Shown here piece after piece: positions 33,701-36,746 of a stretch of DNA of 64,000 bases. Positions within the stretch are counted from its first letter, which is position 1, and every line of letters begins with the position of its first letter. The stretch comes from Lucinisca nassula (taxonomy: Eukaryota > Mollusca > Bivalvia > Lucinida > Lucinidae). The stretch is taken from NCBI GenBank assembly GCA_963580285.1, contig OY757011.1, positions 122,047,846 through 122,111,845 on the forward strand, in the 5' to 3' direction. The position numbers and the translations under genes were made by a program. The notes under the pieces were generated by a model, which saw only the letters and a list, made by a program, of their open reading frames with translations, did no database searches and was not told the origin of the DNA.

Positions 33701-34497
33701 GCTAAAATGTAAGAGTAGCTTTTGCTACTGACATTTGTTTTAGCAAAAAGACTGCTACATTATACATGAGCCAGCACATTACAAAAATCTACAATAAGAC
33801 CTGTGCGACCAGCTAAGACTCGAATCAGCCTGCGCATCAGCGCAGTCTGATCAGAGTCTTCGCTGTTCGCATAAGCCTTCTATAGCCTCTGGGCTATTCA
33901 TAGGGCAACAAGTGAATGCTCCGACCAGGCTCACCTGCAGGGCCGGCTGAACTGAGTCTTCTACCATAGCACAAGTCTTATTGTAGGTTTTGTTATGCAC
34001 TGGCTCATATTGTACTTGCTAGAATATTAAACATTTTGACTACTAATAAGTTCATGAAATTAACAATGCTTTGAGCGGGTCTGGGTGTTCATTATATTGT
34101 TATAAACAATTTTTTCATTTCTTGTAATTCTGATACCTTAAGTATTGGGACAGATAAGCCTAAGCAAACAGTGCAGACCCAGATCAGACAGTGTCTACTC
34201 TGTTTGCCATTCCATCTGCACTTTTGGACCCCATGCTGGATCTTGAAACAAATTTGTTAAAGTTTTAGGAGAATTACAGCAAGTCATCAAGGTGTCAGAA
34301 TCTTTTGGATGTTTACGGTACATGTAGTTTAACTTTCTTTTTCTTTTGTTTTTCAGAAATGTCTGTGGAAACTGGACAGGAGAGTTTGGAAAGTTCTGAA
34401 GGGAGTTCCGACCCGGTCATTGTTTGTTGTTATTCTCTCAGGGAGACTGGAGGACCAAACTATTAAATCTGCCCTGACTTTTGCAAAAATCACCTGA
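3603..34497 (+). CDS. REXO5: RNA exonuclease 5 (REXO5), 13 exons, 5' end missing
   Basis: Spliced CDS: 3603-3740, 9318-9478, 11320-11446, 13416-13512, 14295-14474, 16941-17026, 17436-17554, 18145-18283, 22156-22256, 23677-23765, 26345-26710, 31395-31597, 34357-34497. Every intron is GT-AG, phases match at all 12 junctions, and the total is 1,947 nt ending in TGA. The product is a DEDDh 3'-5' RNA exonuclease; in animals REXO5 trims nuclear and nucleolar RNAs such as snoRNA and rRNA ends (family knowledge). Visible signatures: LPPLFITDVQHLLLFALQGQ in E2; ExoI FAIDCEM in E6; FSGITKKIL in E8; ExoII CGQSLNGDLSSLK in E8; ExoIII GHSSVEDA in E10, supplying the D, E, D, D and H residues. The 648 codons are shorter than human REXO5 (about 770), partly because the N-terminal exon is absent. 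Human REXO5 has C-terminal RRMs; I cannot confirm them here. The closest alternative is another REXO-family exonuclease, but the E2 block favours REXO5. Confidence 0.87.
3925..4580 (+). mobile_element. HEL-type element with three 181-bp units
   Basis: Units are phased by CTTTGCRTKTGSTTTYGCCAT at 4077, 4258 and 4439, exactly 181 bp apart. The 5' part has a CCGTCCG-rich stretch. The recovered frames are repeat-derived, not genes. Confidence 0.65.
4605..4720 (+). pseudogene. Decayed copy of REXO5 exon E1
   Basis: About 100 bp align with 3650-3770 at roughly two-thirds identity by eye, with two small deletions. Shared blocks: GACAAAAGTGGT, GAGGAAATGAT, TGTCTATGGTGTGA next to the old donor. The frame reads KDKSGKYLSVEEMI, like DKSGGSLTAEEMI of E1, then meets a stop (TAG). 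The match runs past the splice donor, so it is a DNA-level tandem copy, not a retrocopy. A 181-bp repeat array separates it from E1. Confidence 0.65.
4757..4897 (+). mobile_element. SINE-G, 5'-truncated
   Basis: GATGTCATTTCATCTCAGTG to the ACGGGGATGTTAAACC tail with CAAA repeats. It abuts the decayed E1 copy. Confidence 0.8.
5007..5219 (+). mobile_element. TTAA-A MITE
   Basis: TTAACCTTTAACCTGCTGA and the complementary CAGCAGGGTAAAGGTTAA. The core palindrome TAGATCCTGATCAGATGGC lies at 5126-5175. Confidence 0.85.
5330..5576 (+). mobile_element. TIR-F MITE
   Basis: Ends GGGGCCAGTTGTTCAAA and GAACAACTGGCCCC. The central hairpin is TGAGCAGCTTTTGCATGCGC with its complement. Confidence 0.85.
5633..5932 (+). 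mobile_element. SINE-G, near full length
   Basis: Head GCCCCCACCCATAGGGGC, then CTTCCACGCAGAGCTGAAAC, GGTAAACCGCTTAG and the GACGTTAAACCTCAAATCAA tail. No clear A/B box, so the promoter type is unknown. Confidence 0.85.
6006..6209 (+). mobile_element. Short HEL element
   Basis: 5' palindrome ATGCCCCCAT...GCCGGGGGCAT. The 3' end has hairpin GTGTCCTATGGACAC followed after TTTTT by CTAGT, the Helitron 3' signature. It replaces the 5' part of the TIR-E copy that follows. Confidence 0.65.
6213..6355 (+). mobile_element. TIR-E MITE, 5'-truncated
   Basis: TGTAGACCCTGATCAGACTG core and the GGATCATTACAGTA right end. Its left end is missing at the HEL border. Confidence 0.75.
6407..7848 (+). mobile_element. 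HEL element with ~180-bp units
   Basis: 5' palindrome AGCCCCGCTTGAAAAGTGGGGC. Internal units repeat CCATAACTCTTGGAGTTATC. The 3' end is GTCAGATCCTCTGAC then AGCTCTAGT. It includes an ATTCCGTAATTCTGT microsatellite-like stretch near the 5' end. Confidence 0.75.
6409..7132 (+). repeat. Exact 362-bp tandem duplication
   Basis: 6409-6770 and 6771-7132 look identical base for base, including the HEL 5' palindrome, the microsatellite-like stretch and 1.5 internal units. Confidence 0.9.
7888..8111 (+). mobile_element. TIR-F MITE
   Basis: GGGCCTGTTGTTCAAAG and GAACAACTGGGCCC ends. The central hairpin GAGCAGCTTTTGTAAATGC is at 7970-8005. Confidence 0.85.
8173..8377 (-). mobile_element. TIR-E MITE
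   Basis: Minus-strand copy: TTATGATCCTAAATATTGGG at left, TTTTTAGGATTTTC at right. It abuts the next TTAA-A copy. Confidence 0.8.
8378..8590 (+). mobile_element. TTAA-A MITE
   Basis: TTAACCCTTATCTTGCTGA to CAGCAAGATAAGGGTTAA. The TTCTTCAGAAGCC centre of the core palindrome is perfect. Confidence 0.9.
8640..8826 (-). mobile_element. SINE-G inside an FB1 palindrome
   Basis: GAGGTTTAACGTCCCCGTC to GACTCGCACCGCTTTGCC. FB1 arms remain on both sides (TATGTTGTGGTTACTGGTT at 8621 and GTGGGTACTGGTTAGAATC at 8830). Confidence 0.8.
9019..9279 (+). mobile_element. TTAA-C MITE
   Basis: TTAACCCATAAAATGC at left and GCATCTTAAGGGTTAA at right. The core AGCAGTCTGATCTGGGCCC is shared with the other families, but the arms differ. 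It ends 38 bp before exon E2. Confidence 0.75.
9318..9478 (+). CDS. REXO5: REXO5 exon E2
   Basis: Acceptor TTTTTAG, donor GTACAG, phase 0 to 2. It encodes FLTLDELTRDHPANFGTEQV followed by KQLPPLFITDVQHLLLFAL, the family-specific block upstream of the nuclease domain, which makes this the best single identifier of the gene. A TTAA-bounded MITE ends 38 bp before the acceptor. Confidence 0.88.
9498..9712 (+). mobile_element. TTAA-A MITE, degenerate right end
   Basis: TTAACCCTTTACTCTTGCTT start 20 bp after the E2 donor; core at 9625-9680. The right TTAA is lost. Confidence 0.7.
9748..9960 (-). mobile_element. TTAA-A MITE
   Basis: TTAACTCTTATCATGCTG to CAGCAAGAGAAGGGTTAA, in inverted order relative to the previous copy. 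Confidence 0.88.
10043..10284. mobile_element. TIR-G MITE
   Basis: TATGAGCCTGCGTATG and CATGGGCAGGCTCATA ends. The inside is two AGACTCAGATCAGCCTG-type arms facing each other. Confidence 0.8.
10387..10498. repeat. Palindromic AAGACCACCTTTGG element
   Basis: GAGACCACCTTTGGGAC and its complement CAAAGGTGGTCTTAAT, with an inner AAAAGTGGTCTTAAAGAC hairpin. A related copy is at 13528. Confidence 0.65.
10521..10872 (+). mobile_element. TIR-H MITE with an FB1 core
   Basis: Ends TACAGTCAAACTTCAATGGC and TCGAAGTTCTACTGTA with TA at both borders, as in pogo/Tc1-like elements. A palindrome with the FB1 motif sits at 10655-10740 (GTGTGTACTCATTAGAATC and its complement). Confidence 0.75.
10877..10968. 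mobile_element. FB1 short palindrome, degraded
   Basis: GGTACTTGTTAGGTTAGAAT...GTGATTCTAACAAG arms. Confidence 0.6.
11024..11243 (+). mobile_element. TIR-E MITE, complete
   Basis: TACTGTAAAAATCCTAAAAT at left and TTAGGATCATTACAGTA at right. The core TCAGACTGCTCCTTCAGGAG is a perfect palindrome. It ends 76 bp before exon E3. Confidence 0.88.
11320..11446 (+). CDS. REXO5: REXO5 exon E3
   Basis: Acceptor GTTCCAG, donor GTAAGG, phase 2 to 0. The split Arg codon joins E2 to WCRLLRMGKLDKVVVVVLDS, a hydrophobic beta-strand-rich segment, then a linker ending SSFDI. The open frame runs upstream of the acceptor, but the phase and continuity with E2 fix the start at 11320. Confidence 0.85.
11603..11667 (+). 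mobile_element. SINE-G tail fragment
   Basis: AACGTCTCCAAAATGACC to CTCAAATCAAACAAA; inserted in the left arm of an FB1 element. Confidence 0.75.
11710..11906 (+). mobile_element. SINE-G with 9-bp target duplication in an FB1 loop
   Basis: AATGAATAC lies at 11710-11718 and again at 11898-11906. Between them is a 5'-truncated SINE-G. FB1 arms TATGTTGTAGGTATTC and ACCCACAACATAT flank it, so the SINE landed near the tip of the palindrome. Confidence 0.85.
12035..12125. mobile_element. FB1 short palindrome
   Basis: GTACTCACAGAATCACCTCG / GTGAGGCGATTATAATGAGG arms. Confidence 0.65.
12126..12881. other. Intron spacer with minor repeats
   Basis: No exon in phase. A degraded FB1 arm lies at about 12575-12620. 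An approximate 40-bp direct repeat (TTGATAATG...AAGGACCT.GTAATGG) lies at 12737-12776 and 12823-12861. Confidence 0.4.
12882..13360 (+). mobile_element. HEL element flanked by a direct repeat
   Basis: ATGCCCCCGCTATTCGAAGA 5' palindrome; two ~170-bp units with AGGTCAAGGTCATAC; 3' hairpin GTGTCCTATGGACGC then CTAGT. TTATATTTATCTCACTATT occurs on both sides (12861-12879 and 13361-13379). Confidence 0.75.
13416..13512 (+). CDS. REXO5: REXO5 exon E4
   Basis: A strong polypyrimidine tract ends in TTTTTTACAG. The donor GTAAGG lies within AGCAGTAAGG. Phase 0 to 1. It encodes SAEMVAPVQYGSSVREDLLT and a short continuation. Using this donor, not the later GTTATC, gives an Ile codon across the junction and keeps E5 in frame. 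A Helitron-like element ends 56 bp upstream. Confidence 0.82.
13528..13718. mobile_element. Palindromic MITE related to 10387
   Basis: TATTAAGACCACCTTTGGGA at left and TAGGTGGTCTTAACAG at right; outer ACAGT / ACTGT ends. Confidence 0.6.
13740..13915 (+). repeat. Dispersed repeat, copy 1
   Basis: CAATGCTGATGTCCACATGA and TTGTGATATCAGAGT recur at 54770-54905 (TGCTGATGTCCACGTGAC, TTGTGACATCAGAGT). Family unknown. Confidence 0.5.
14295..14474 (+). CDS. REXO5: REXO5 exon E5
   Basis: Acceptor TTTCTTCCAG, donor GTAAGT, phase 1 to 1. It encodes a basic start (NKKEAIKIRKAI), then LPTALSPAEVKTTHEQDMFD and a segment ending MMYEGYPLPLAQND. This is the linker leading into the nuclease fold. Confidence 0.85.
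14515..14700. mobile_element. Degraded TIR-G-like MITE
   Basis: GACTCCAATCAGCCTGCATA and TGCAGGCTGATCTTGAGTCT face each other. The outer ends are lost. Confidence 0.5.
14817..15903 (+). mobile_element. TIR-H MITE swollen by a tandem array
   Basis: TACAGTAGAACTTTGATGGC at left; the complementary AGCCATTGAAGTTTGATGGTA lies at about 15883-15903. The usual ~350-bp element is 1.1 kb here because of the 61-bp array inside it. Confidence 0.75.
14930..15715 (+). repeat. 61-bp tandem repeat, about 13 copies
   Basis: Unit landmarks: TTAGGATATTTTCTCC, TTTAACTTGCAAATATATGC, TGTGTGTACTCATTAGAATT. Each unit is one arm of the element's FB1-like palindrome; the complementary arm occurs once, at 15718-15760. 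Confidence 0.9.
15904..16400. other. Intron spacer
   Basis: The open frame at 15886-16077 has no splice-phase fit. Part of it (AGCAAATTCTTTCTTTTAAG) recurs at 22010-22045, so it is repeat-derived. Confidence 0.45.
16401..16684 (-). mobile_element. SINE-G
   Basis: Near full length, reversed: GATTTGAGGTTTAATAC to the head complement CTATAAGCCCATTGGGTGTG. Confidence 0.8.
16941..17026 (+). CDS. REXO5: REXO5 exon E6, ExoI motif
   Basis: Acceptor GTCCTTTCAG, donor GTAAGA, phase 1 to 0. It ends in SPIFAIDCEM, the ExoI motif of DEDDh exonucleases; D and E are the first two metal ligands. The exon is bounded exactly at the methionine after the glutamate. Confidence 0.93.
17158..17416 (-). mobile_element. 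Fused TIR-F and TTAA-A remnants
   Basis: The TIR-F half (CATCGTTAGCTTAACAAG to GTAGCTTTTGCATT) runs at 17277 straight into the right half of TTAA-A (CCATCTGATCAGGATCC to AGGAAAGGGTTAA). The junction is at matching hairpin regions. Confidence 0.6.
17436..17554 (+). CDS. REXO5: REXO5 exon E7
   Basis: Acceptor GTTCTACAG, donor GTAAGT, phase 0 to 2. It encodes VVTTERRNELARVSVVNENL, then YDSFVKPENKIIDYVTR. ELARVS and the VKPENKI-DY-T block are typical of the REXO family between ExoI and ExoII. A TTAA-A remnant ends about 20 bp before the acceptor. Confidence 0.93.
17645..17985 (+). mobile_element. FB1 long form carrying an exon fragment
   Basis: AGTCCGTGAAATGAACACCC start; ends near TTTTGGAGATGTG. 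The loop of the central palindrome holds the inverted E8 copy. Without it, it matches the copies at 1174 and 18672. Confidence 0.85.
17775..17866 (-). pseudogene. Inverted copy of the 3' end of REXO5 exon E8 with its donor
   Basis: The reverse complement matches 18203-18294 over 92 bp with two mismatches. It includes the last 81 bp of the exon and the first 11 bp of the intron (GTAACAGATAA). It sits in the intron before E8, exactly in the loop between the arms GAACCGCCTCATT and AATGAGGTGGTTC of a fold-back FB1 element. Confidence 0.93.
18145..18283 (+). CDS. REXO5: REXO5 exon E8, ExoII motif
   Basis: Acceptor CATTCACAG, donor GTAACA, phase 2 to 0. It begins FSGITKKILDSVTTKLEDVQ and ends CGQSLNGDLSSLK, the ExoII motif whose Asp is the third metal ligand. 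The last 81 bp plus 11 bp of intron are present again, inverted, at 17775-17866 (see findings). Confidence 0.94.
18310..18505 (+). repeat. 28-bp minisatellite, about 6.5 copies
   Basis: Unit TGTGCACTCAGTGAAGGCTC plus 8 variable bases. It starts 26 bp after the E8 donor. Confidence 0.85.
18668..18945 (+). mobile_element. FB1 long form
   Basis: AGTCCGTGAAATGAGCACCC to GTGTTATCATAATGTC. The loop is intact (CGCCTCAAAGTGACCGTTCT). Confidence 0.8.
18946..19427. other. Intron spacer
   Basis: Nothing coding in phase. A GATAGATAGAT microsatellite trace lies near 19222. Confidence 0.4.
19428..19590. repeat. Inverted-repeat element
   Basis: TTTGATTTTTTCAGTGCAAG...TTTCACCGAATGAACAC on the left has complements on the right (GTGTTCATGAGTGAAAT, AAAAATCAAATTT). 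A half copy occurs at 61565-61640. Confidence 0.65.
20110..20388 (+). mobile_element. SINE-G
   Basis: Head GGGCTTGGAGAAGTACAT to GATGGCGATGTACAACC tail; more diverged than other copies. Confidence 0.75.
20725..21137 (+). repeat. ~100-bp tandem repeat, about 4 copies
   Basis: Landmarks ACATACATTTTCATGA, CCTAAATATTCCATAATATT, GCTGTCTTAATAATTGCT. It is the segment between palindrome and right end, repeated. Confidence 0.8.
21138..21366 (-). mobile_element. TTAA-A MITE with visible empty site
   Basis: GCTGTCTTAA|AACTTGTCC at left, GGGTTAA|GAATTTCTCAGGG at right. Neighbouring array units show the uninterrupted GCTGTCTTAATGATTTCTC. Confidence 0.85.
21445..21689. mobile_element. TIR-F MITE
   Basis: GGGACCAGTCCAAAAC and GAACAACTGGACCC ends; hairpin GCAGCTTTTGC-type at the centre. 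Confidence 0.75.
22156..22256 (+). CDS. REXO5: REXO5 exon E9
   Basis: Acceptor TCTTGTAG, donor GTGAGT, phase 0 to 2. It encodes MFHPYVIDTSVIYNLTGNRR and continues to LTEHFLR. HPYVIDTS-YN is the conserved strand after ExoII in REXO proteins. Confidence 0.93.
22489..22603 (+). repeat. ATC-rich microsatellite
   Basis: Interrupted (ATC)n. It produces spurious poly-Ile/His frames. Confidence 0.85.
22776..22948 (+). mobile_element. TTAA-A MITE, internally deleted
   Basis: TTATCCTTGTCCTGCTGAAT to GTGGTGATCAGCAGAC; half of the core is lost. Confidence 0.65.
22955..23254 (-). mobile_element. SINE-G, near full length
   Basis: Tail complement GTTTGTTTGTTTAATTTGAG to head complement TTCAAGCTCCGATGGGTGGG. 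Confidence 0.88.
23262..23435 (-). mobile_element. TIR-E MITE
   Basis: GTAATGATCCGAAGTATTG to TTTTAGGATTTTTACGGTA; part of the core is deleted. Confidence 0.75.
23490..23625. repeat. Palindrome GAGGAAAAGGGGTAAAATGC
   Basis: The arm at about 23558-23578 pairs with GCATTTTATCCCTTTTCCTC at 23588-23607; loop about 10 nt. Confidence 0.75.
23677..23765 (+). CDS. REXO5: REXO5 exon E10, ExoIII motif
   Basis: Acceptor TTTTTCAG, donor GTAGGT, phase 2 to 1. It encodes NIQSNPEGHSSVEDAIATME then LVLLKLRNG. GHSSVEDA supplies the catalytic His and the last Asp (H-x4-D) of the DEDDh class. A TTAA-B element begins 10 bp after the donor. The last Gly codon joins directly to E11 (NG-LIFGD). Confidence 0.94.
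23776..24240 (+). mobile_element. TTAA-B start, then TIR-G-like composite
   Basis: TTAACCCATGGTATGCGGG opens 10 bp after the E10 donor; the copy breaks at ACACCCC (23939). A palindromic TIR-G-like segment follows (GCGAGCAGCGAAGGCTC ... CCTTCGCTGCTCGC), then GGGTTAA at 24235-24240. Confidence 0.55.
24270..24505 (-). mobile_element. TTAA-B MITE
   Basis: TTAACCCTATCTGTACCAAA to TTTTGGGGTTTCCGGTGC; the right TTAA has decayed. Confidence 0.75.
24506..25185. other. Intron spacer with an exon-like frame
   Basis: 25061-25155 looks exon-like (TTTTTTTAG acceptor, CAG/GTTAAT donor), but its phase breaks the E10-E11 join, which is seamless without it. No repeat was recognised. Confidence 0.5.
25186..26290. 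repeat. 83-bp palindromic satellite, about 13 copies
   Basis: Each unit is two hairpins in series: GATATCAAAGGACA...TGTCCTTTGATATC and CAACTCTGTACAATATT...AATATTGTCCCCAAGTT. The array therefore reads similarly on both strands and is open in several frames on both. Variants recur every third unit (GGGTTTGATATCAAAGGAC at about 25559, 25808, 26057). Confidence 0.92.
26345..26710 (+). CDS. REXO5: REXO5 exon E11
   Basis: Acceptor TTATTACAG, donor GTATGT, phase 1 to 1; the longest exon (366 nt). LIFGDLVIAGPEALIISNQD follows the nuclease core, then a hydrophilic Asn/Ser/Asp-rich linker rich in polar residues, then RRTFFQREGNQYVRSFFEVI. The linker looks disordered and poorly conserved (inference). 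It lies immediately after the 83-bp palindromic satellite. Confidence 0.87.
26828..26972 (+). mobile_element. SINE-G, 5' part only
   Basis: GACGCAGAGCTGAAACCGG to GGCATTGAGATGTCATTATG; cut off by the following HEL 5' palindrome. Confidence 0.75.
26973..29625 (+). mobile_element. HEL element with AGGTCAAGGTCATAC cores, interrupted
   Basis: 5' palindrome GTCTCCCCCGAAAAAATG... ; ~170-bp units with CATGAGACGATGTG and GGTCAAAGGTCAAG before 27425 and after 29242. Split by the TTAA-D element. 3' end unclear. Confidence 0.65.
27426..29241. mobile_element. TTAA-D, 1.8-kb non-autonomous element
   Basis: TTAA|GGTTCCTCAATACA opens at 27426 and TGTATTGAGGAACC|TTAA closes at 29241: 14-bp inverted ends plus a TTAA duplication. 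The interior has no long frame and no transposase. Sister HEL units show the filled site as AAATnTTAACCAYCATGAG. Confidence 0.85.
29626..29981. other. Intron spacer
   Basis: No gene seen. GACGTTACACCGTCTAACGTC at about 29801 is a short imperfect palindrome. Confidence 0.4.
29982..30176 (+). mobile_element. TTAA-A MITE
   Basis: TTAACCCTTATCCTGCTGA to CGCGGGATAAGGGTTAA; the central TTCAGAAGCC is deleted, leaving GATCAGATGATC. Confidence 0.85.
30335..31243 (+). mobile_element. HEL element, ~165-bp units (about 5)
   Basis: Units carry TTTGACCTTGACCTACATTT and TTTATTTCTCAAGAACTATA. The 3' part reads CCACCACAGGCACGACATAG, then CTTGT. A second copy of the end lies at 50590-50865. Confidence 0.7.
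31395..31597 (+). CDS. REXO5: REXO5 exon E12
   Basis: Acceptor ATTTTGTAG, donor GTAATT, phase 1 to 0. It encodes KVTDSEDSVSLYADKHLVQT, then a segment including HFHIVRLDGFNKYLQDRLED. No domain is recognised with confidence; it falls where vertebrate REXO5 has RNA-recognition domains. The phase match to both neighbours is the main support. Confidence 0.78.
31735..31895 (-). mobile_element. FB1 long form, partial
   Basis: Reversed: GTATACCCTTGGAAACTCC and CAATATAAAGTGGGTTTTC match the left body of the 1174 copy family. Confidence 0.65.
31910..32130 (+). mobile_element. TTAA-B MITE
   Basis: TTACCCATTTTGTATGG (left TTAA mutated) to GGTACAAAAAGGGTTAA. Core GCCGCAGAACGCGGC palindrome. Confidence 0.85.
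32416..32559 (-). mobile_element. TTAA-A MITE, shortened
   Basis: TCTAACCCTTAAACAGTGC to CAGCAGGATAAGGGC. Confidence 0.7.
32570..32645 (+). mobile_element. TIR-H end fragment
   Basis: ACTGTGAAATCTTTGAGTTT...CACTTCTGGGACCA matches the left 70 bp of TIR-H. Confidence 0.5.
32671..32878 (+). mobile_element. TTAA-B MITE
   Basis: TTAACCCATTTTGCACCAG to GGTACAAAAAGGGTTAA. The flanking DNA is duplicated around the copy at 34573. Confidence 0.88.
33078..33284 (+). mobile_element. TTAA-A MITE
   Basis: TTAACCCTTCTCTTGCTGA to CAGCAGGATAAGAGTTAA. Confidence 0.9.
33285..33688. other. Intron spacer
   Basis: Frames of 66-89 codons on both strands lack splice fit or family features. Confidence 0.4.
33689..34085. 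mobile_element. TIR-F MITE split by TIR-G
   Basis: AGAGTAGCTTTTGCTACTGA hairpin on the left, TGTACTTGCTAGAATATT on the right; the two halves join when 33764-34012 is removed. Confidence 0.7.
33764..34012. mobile_element. TIR-G MITE nested in TIR-F
   Basis: ATACATGAGCCAGCACAT and ATGCACTGGCTCATAT ends. Inside, GACTCGAATCAGCCTGCGC arms. Confidence 0.8.
34122..34320 (-). mobile_element. TIR-E MITE
   Basis: TACCTTAAGTATTGGGACAG to TTTTGGATGTTTACGGTA; ends 37 bp before exon E13. Confidence 0.75.
34357..34497 (+). CDS. REXO5: REXO5 exon E13, terminal coding exon
   Basis: A long pyrimidine tract ends in GTTTTTCAG. Phase 0, 46 codons then TGA. It encodes KCLWKLDRRVWKVLKGVPTR followed by a hydrophobic strand SLFVVILSGRLEDQ, and ends AKIT. 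A shifted frame starting at an ATG here stops sooner and does not fit the phase. No polyadenylation signal could be assigned; downstream DNA is MITE sequence. Confidence 0.75.
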   Translation, partial: KCLWKLDRRVWKVLKGVPTRSLFVVILSGRLEDQTIKSALTFAKIT

Positions 34498-34572
34498 AAT
34501 AACTATCCAGGGCTCAAGTTTATAACATTGGTTTCCTGCTCAACTCAATTATGCATGAAATTTGTCCAATCA

Positions 34573-34884
34573 TTAACCCATTTTGTACCGGAAACCTCAA
34601 AACGGGTACCTGGGCAAACAGTGCAGGCCCATATCAGACGCCGCAGAACGCGGCGGCGTCTGATCAGCGCCATCACTGTTTGCAAAAAGTTTAGTCATTT
34701 TCCAAATAAATTTTGATGAAAACACAGAATGTGGTGTCTGATCAGTGCCTACACTGTTTGCAAAATTGTCAGCCAATTTCCAAATAGTTTATGAAGAAAA
34801 CACTACCTGACACCCCTAAATTATGAAATGGACTCCTGTTATATATATGGAGGAAGATTCCATTTGGTACAAAAAGGGTTAATA
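34573..34884 (+). mobile_element. TTAA-B MITE, chimeric
   Basis: TTAACCCATTTTGTACCGG to GGTACAAAAAGGGTTAA, but the body contains the right half twice (GTTTGCAAAAAGTTTAGTC and GTTTGCAAAATTGTCAGCC), as if two copies recombined. Confidence 0.8.
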
Positions 34885-35864
34885 TCAAAATGCCAACAGA
34901 TATGAGTATAAAAAAACAACAACAAAAAACATTTATGGTTGGAACTATGAATTTATTTGTGATTTAAATTTCATCACAGGCGCTTGAAGTTTGGTCCATC
35001 AAACGTGCTGAAAATGTTCAAATACAAAAGCTCCAGAAGCAATTTCAAAGAAATTGCCAGGTGTGCAAGCGCTGTTTCGGAGCCATTGCGCCTCTGATTT
35101 CCGTAACACCGCAGCAAATGTTGCACGGCAACGTCATGAACGTCAAAGTATTCGATGGAAACTTGACGTAAAATAAAAGTGGGTGACTGCTATGCAGAAA
35201 GACTCAGAATTAGCGTTGATGAGACAAAACCCGCATGTCTCTGCACGTTGTGTATTTGGCAACAGCTTTTAATACGCTGCTATAAAATTACAAGTTGCCC
35301 CTTTCGAGGTTTTCACTCGTCGAGGTGACATATCTTACTGTACAATGTCTTAAAGCACCTTGCAATTTATCCGGCCATACCGACTGACAGAGGGTAACGT
35401 GAGAGAAAATGCACTACAATGCTCCAGACCTTCACAAATGTGGTTGAAGCAGAGAGACAATGAAACTCTAGCCAGGGTAGCTTCTTAAATCGCACACCAT
35501 CCCTAACCCAAACCTAAAAATTATCAAGTAAACATCAGTTATTACCTGTTGTTTACATGGCATCGGGTCGCATGAAAACAGGAATGTAGGCCTACTCATC
35601 AGGTAGCGCTCTGCGCTGTCAATGTTCGAAGAATATGACATGCGTAGTCAAAGAAAAAAAAAAGTATTCACATCCAGCTACAAAGTTCATCCGATTTCCG
35701 ACCTTTATACTGCATCGATGATCTAAATATGACGTTAAATGTATCACGAAGTATAATCGTACAGTGCATTATATAGATAAGTAGCGACATGCTTCAGTGA
35801 CATTTGTTTTTAAATAAGACAAAAACGACAGAACTTATGTTGGCTTGTGTATTTATGTACACTT
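34885..35864. other. Downstream of REXO5; exon-like frame at 34981-35170
   Basis: After TTTCATCACAG, a 63-codon frame runs to TAA at 35168-35170 and includes KLQKQFQRNCQVCKRC. No domain recognised; it might be an alternative terminal exon or chance. The rest holds nothing recognised. Confidence 0.35.
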
Positions 35865-36146
35865 ATCGGGGCTTGAAGAAATAGATGGGCTGCATGATGC
35901 TTCCACGCAGAGCTGAAACCGACTGCACACGAGGACTGGTAATTTGGTAAACTGCGTAGAGGAAAGTGCCTGCAAGTCGGACCGTCCATATTTATAAACC
36001 CTATTGGTTTAATTGGGCGACAGGGCTTGAAATGTCATTTTTTCATCTCAATTTGGGTAAAAGTCCCACAAAATTGAACAACGTCTCCTATACAGTGTTG
36101 ACGGGGACGGTAAATCTCAAATCAAACAAACAAACAAAACAAACAT
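35865..36146 (+). mobile_element. SINE-G, near full length
   Basis: ATCGGGGCTTGAAGAAATAG to the CAAACAAACAAACAAAAC tail. Confidence 0.88.
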
Positions 36147-36597
36147 TCCGATAGATCTTGGTCGTCACCATGACAAATTTCTCTGTCACCTTGTTCCTTC
36201 GACTTGTCATCGAGATGAACGAGACACCTAGCACGACGCACAAGTGTTCTCAGCATGATCTTGCAGCTCAAAAAACCTTTTCCTACCAAGGAAGAATCAG
36301 ATCCGCCTATGAATCTAGCCAATGTGCTTAAGTCTTTGCCGGGTTGTAACTATCATGCGAACAGTGGAGACTTAGTTCAGTCTACGCAGATGTGCAGGCT
36401 GATCTCAGTTGTCAGTGATCGCTCATTTCTTATTGCCCTAAACGGTAAACTTCAAGATAGAACCAAGGGCGAAGATGGTGGCCACGCAAAATCAAATTAT
36501 AGCATCCCCAACCCCTACCTCCGCCAGTAATTATTTTTTTTACTGACCGTAACCAGTACAGCGCACATCCTTCCGCCAGAAACTGACAAACGCCCTC
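36147..36597. other. Spacer with frames on both strands
   Basis: 36255-36530 (+) gives 91 codons and the minus strand at 36122-36322 gives 66 codons that partly overlap. GCAGATGTGCAGGCTGATCT resembles TIR-G arms. Neither frame has a recognised family. Confidence 0.35.
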
Positions 36598-36746
36598 CTT
36601 GAATCAGCGGAAGGGAGAGAATGACCCTAGAGATTTCATGATCAATCTCCACGATAGAATGTTGCCGACCCCGGCAGATATCGAACCCGCGTCCTCCTGA
36701 TCACAAGTCAGATGCGCATCCGACTGAGCTACTGAGGGCGGCACAG
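36598..36746 (-). mobile_element. tRNA-derived SINE head (Thr-like)
   Basis: Minus strand: GTAGCTCAGTCGGATGCGC (A box) and GGACGCGGGTTCGATATC (B box). The anticodon-loop analogue reads CTTGTGA, i.e. TGT, Thr-like. The acceptor stem is not conserved. Confidence 0.75.

Noticed and set aside
34364..34470. Alternative frame in E13 starting at ATG (MSVETGQESL...)
   Set aside because: E12 ends in phase 0, which selects the KCLWKLD frame; the ATG frame stops after about 36 codons.
36255..36530. 91-codon host gene
   Set aside because: No recognised domain, partly repeat-like (TIR-G arm), competing open frame on the other strand.
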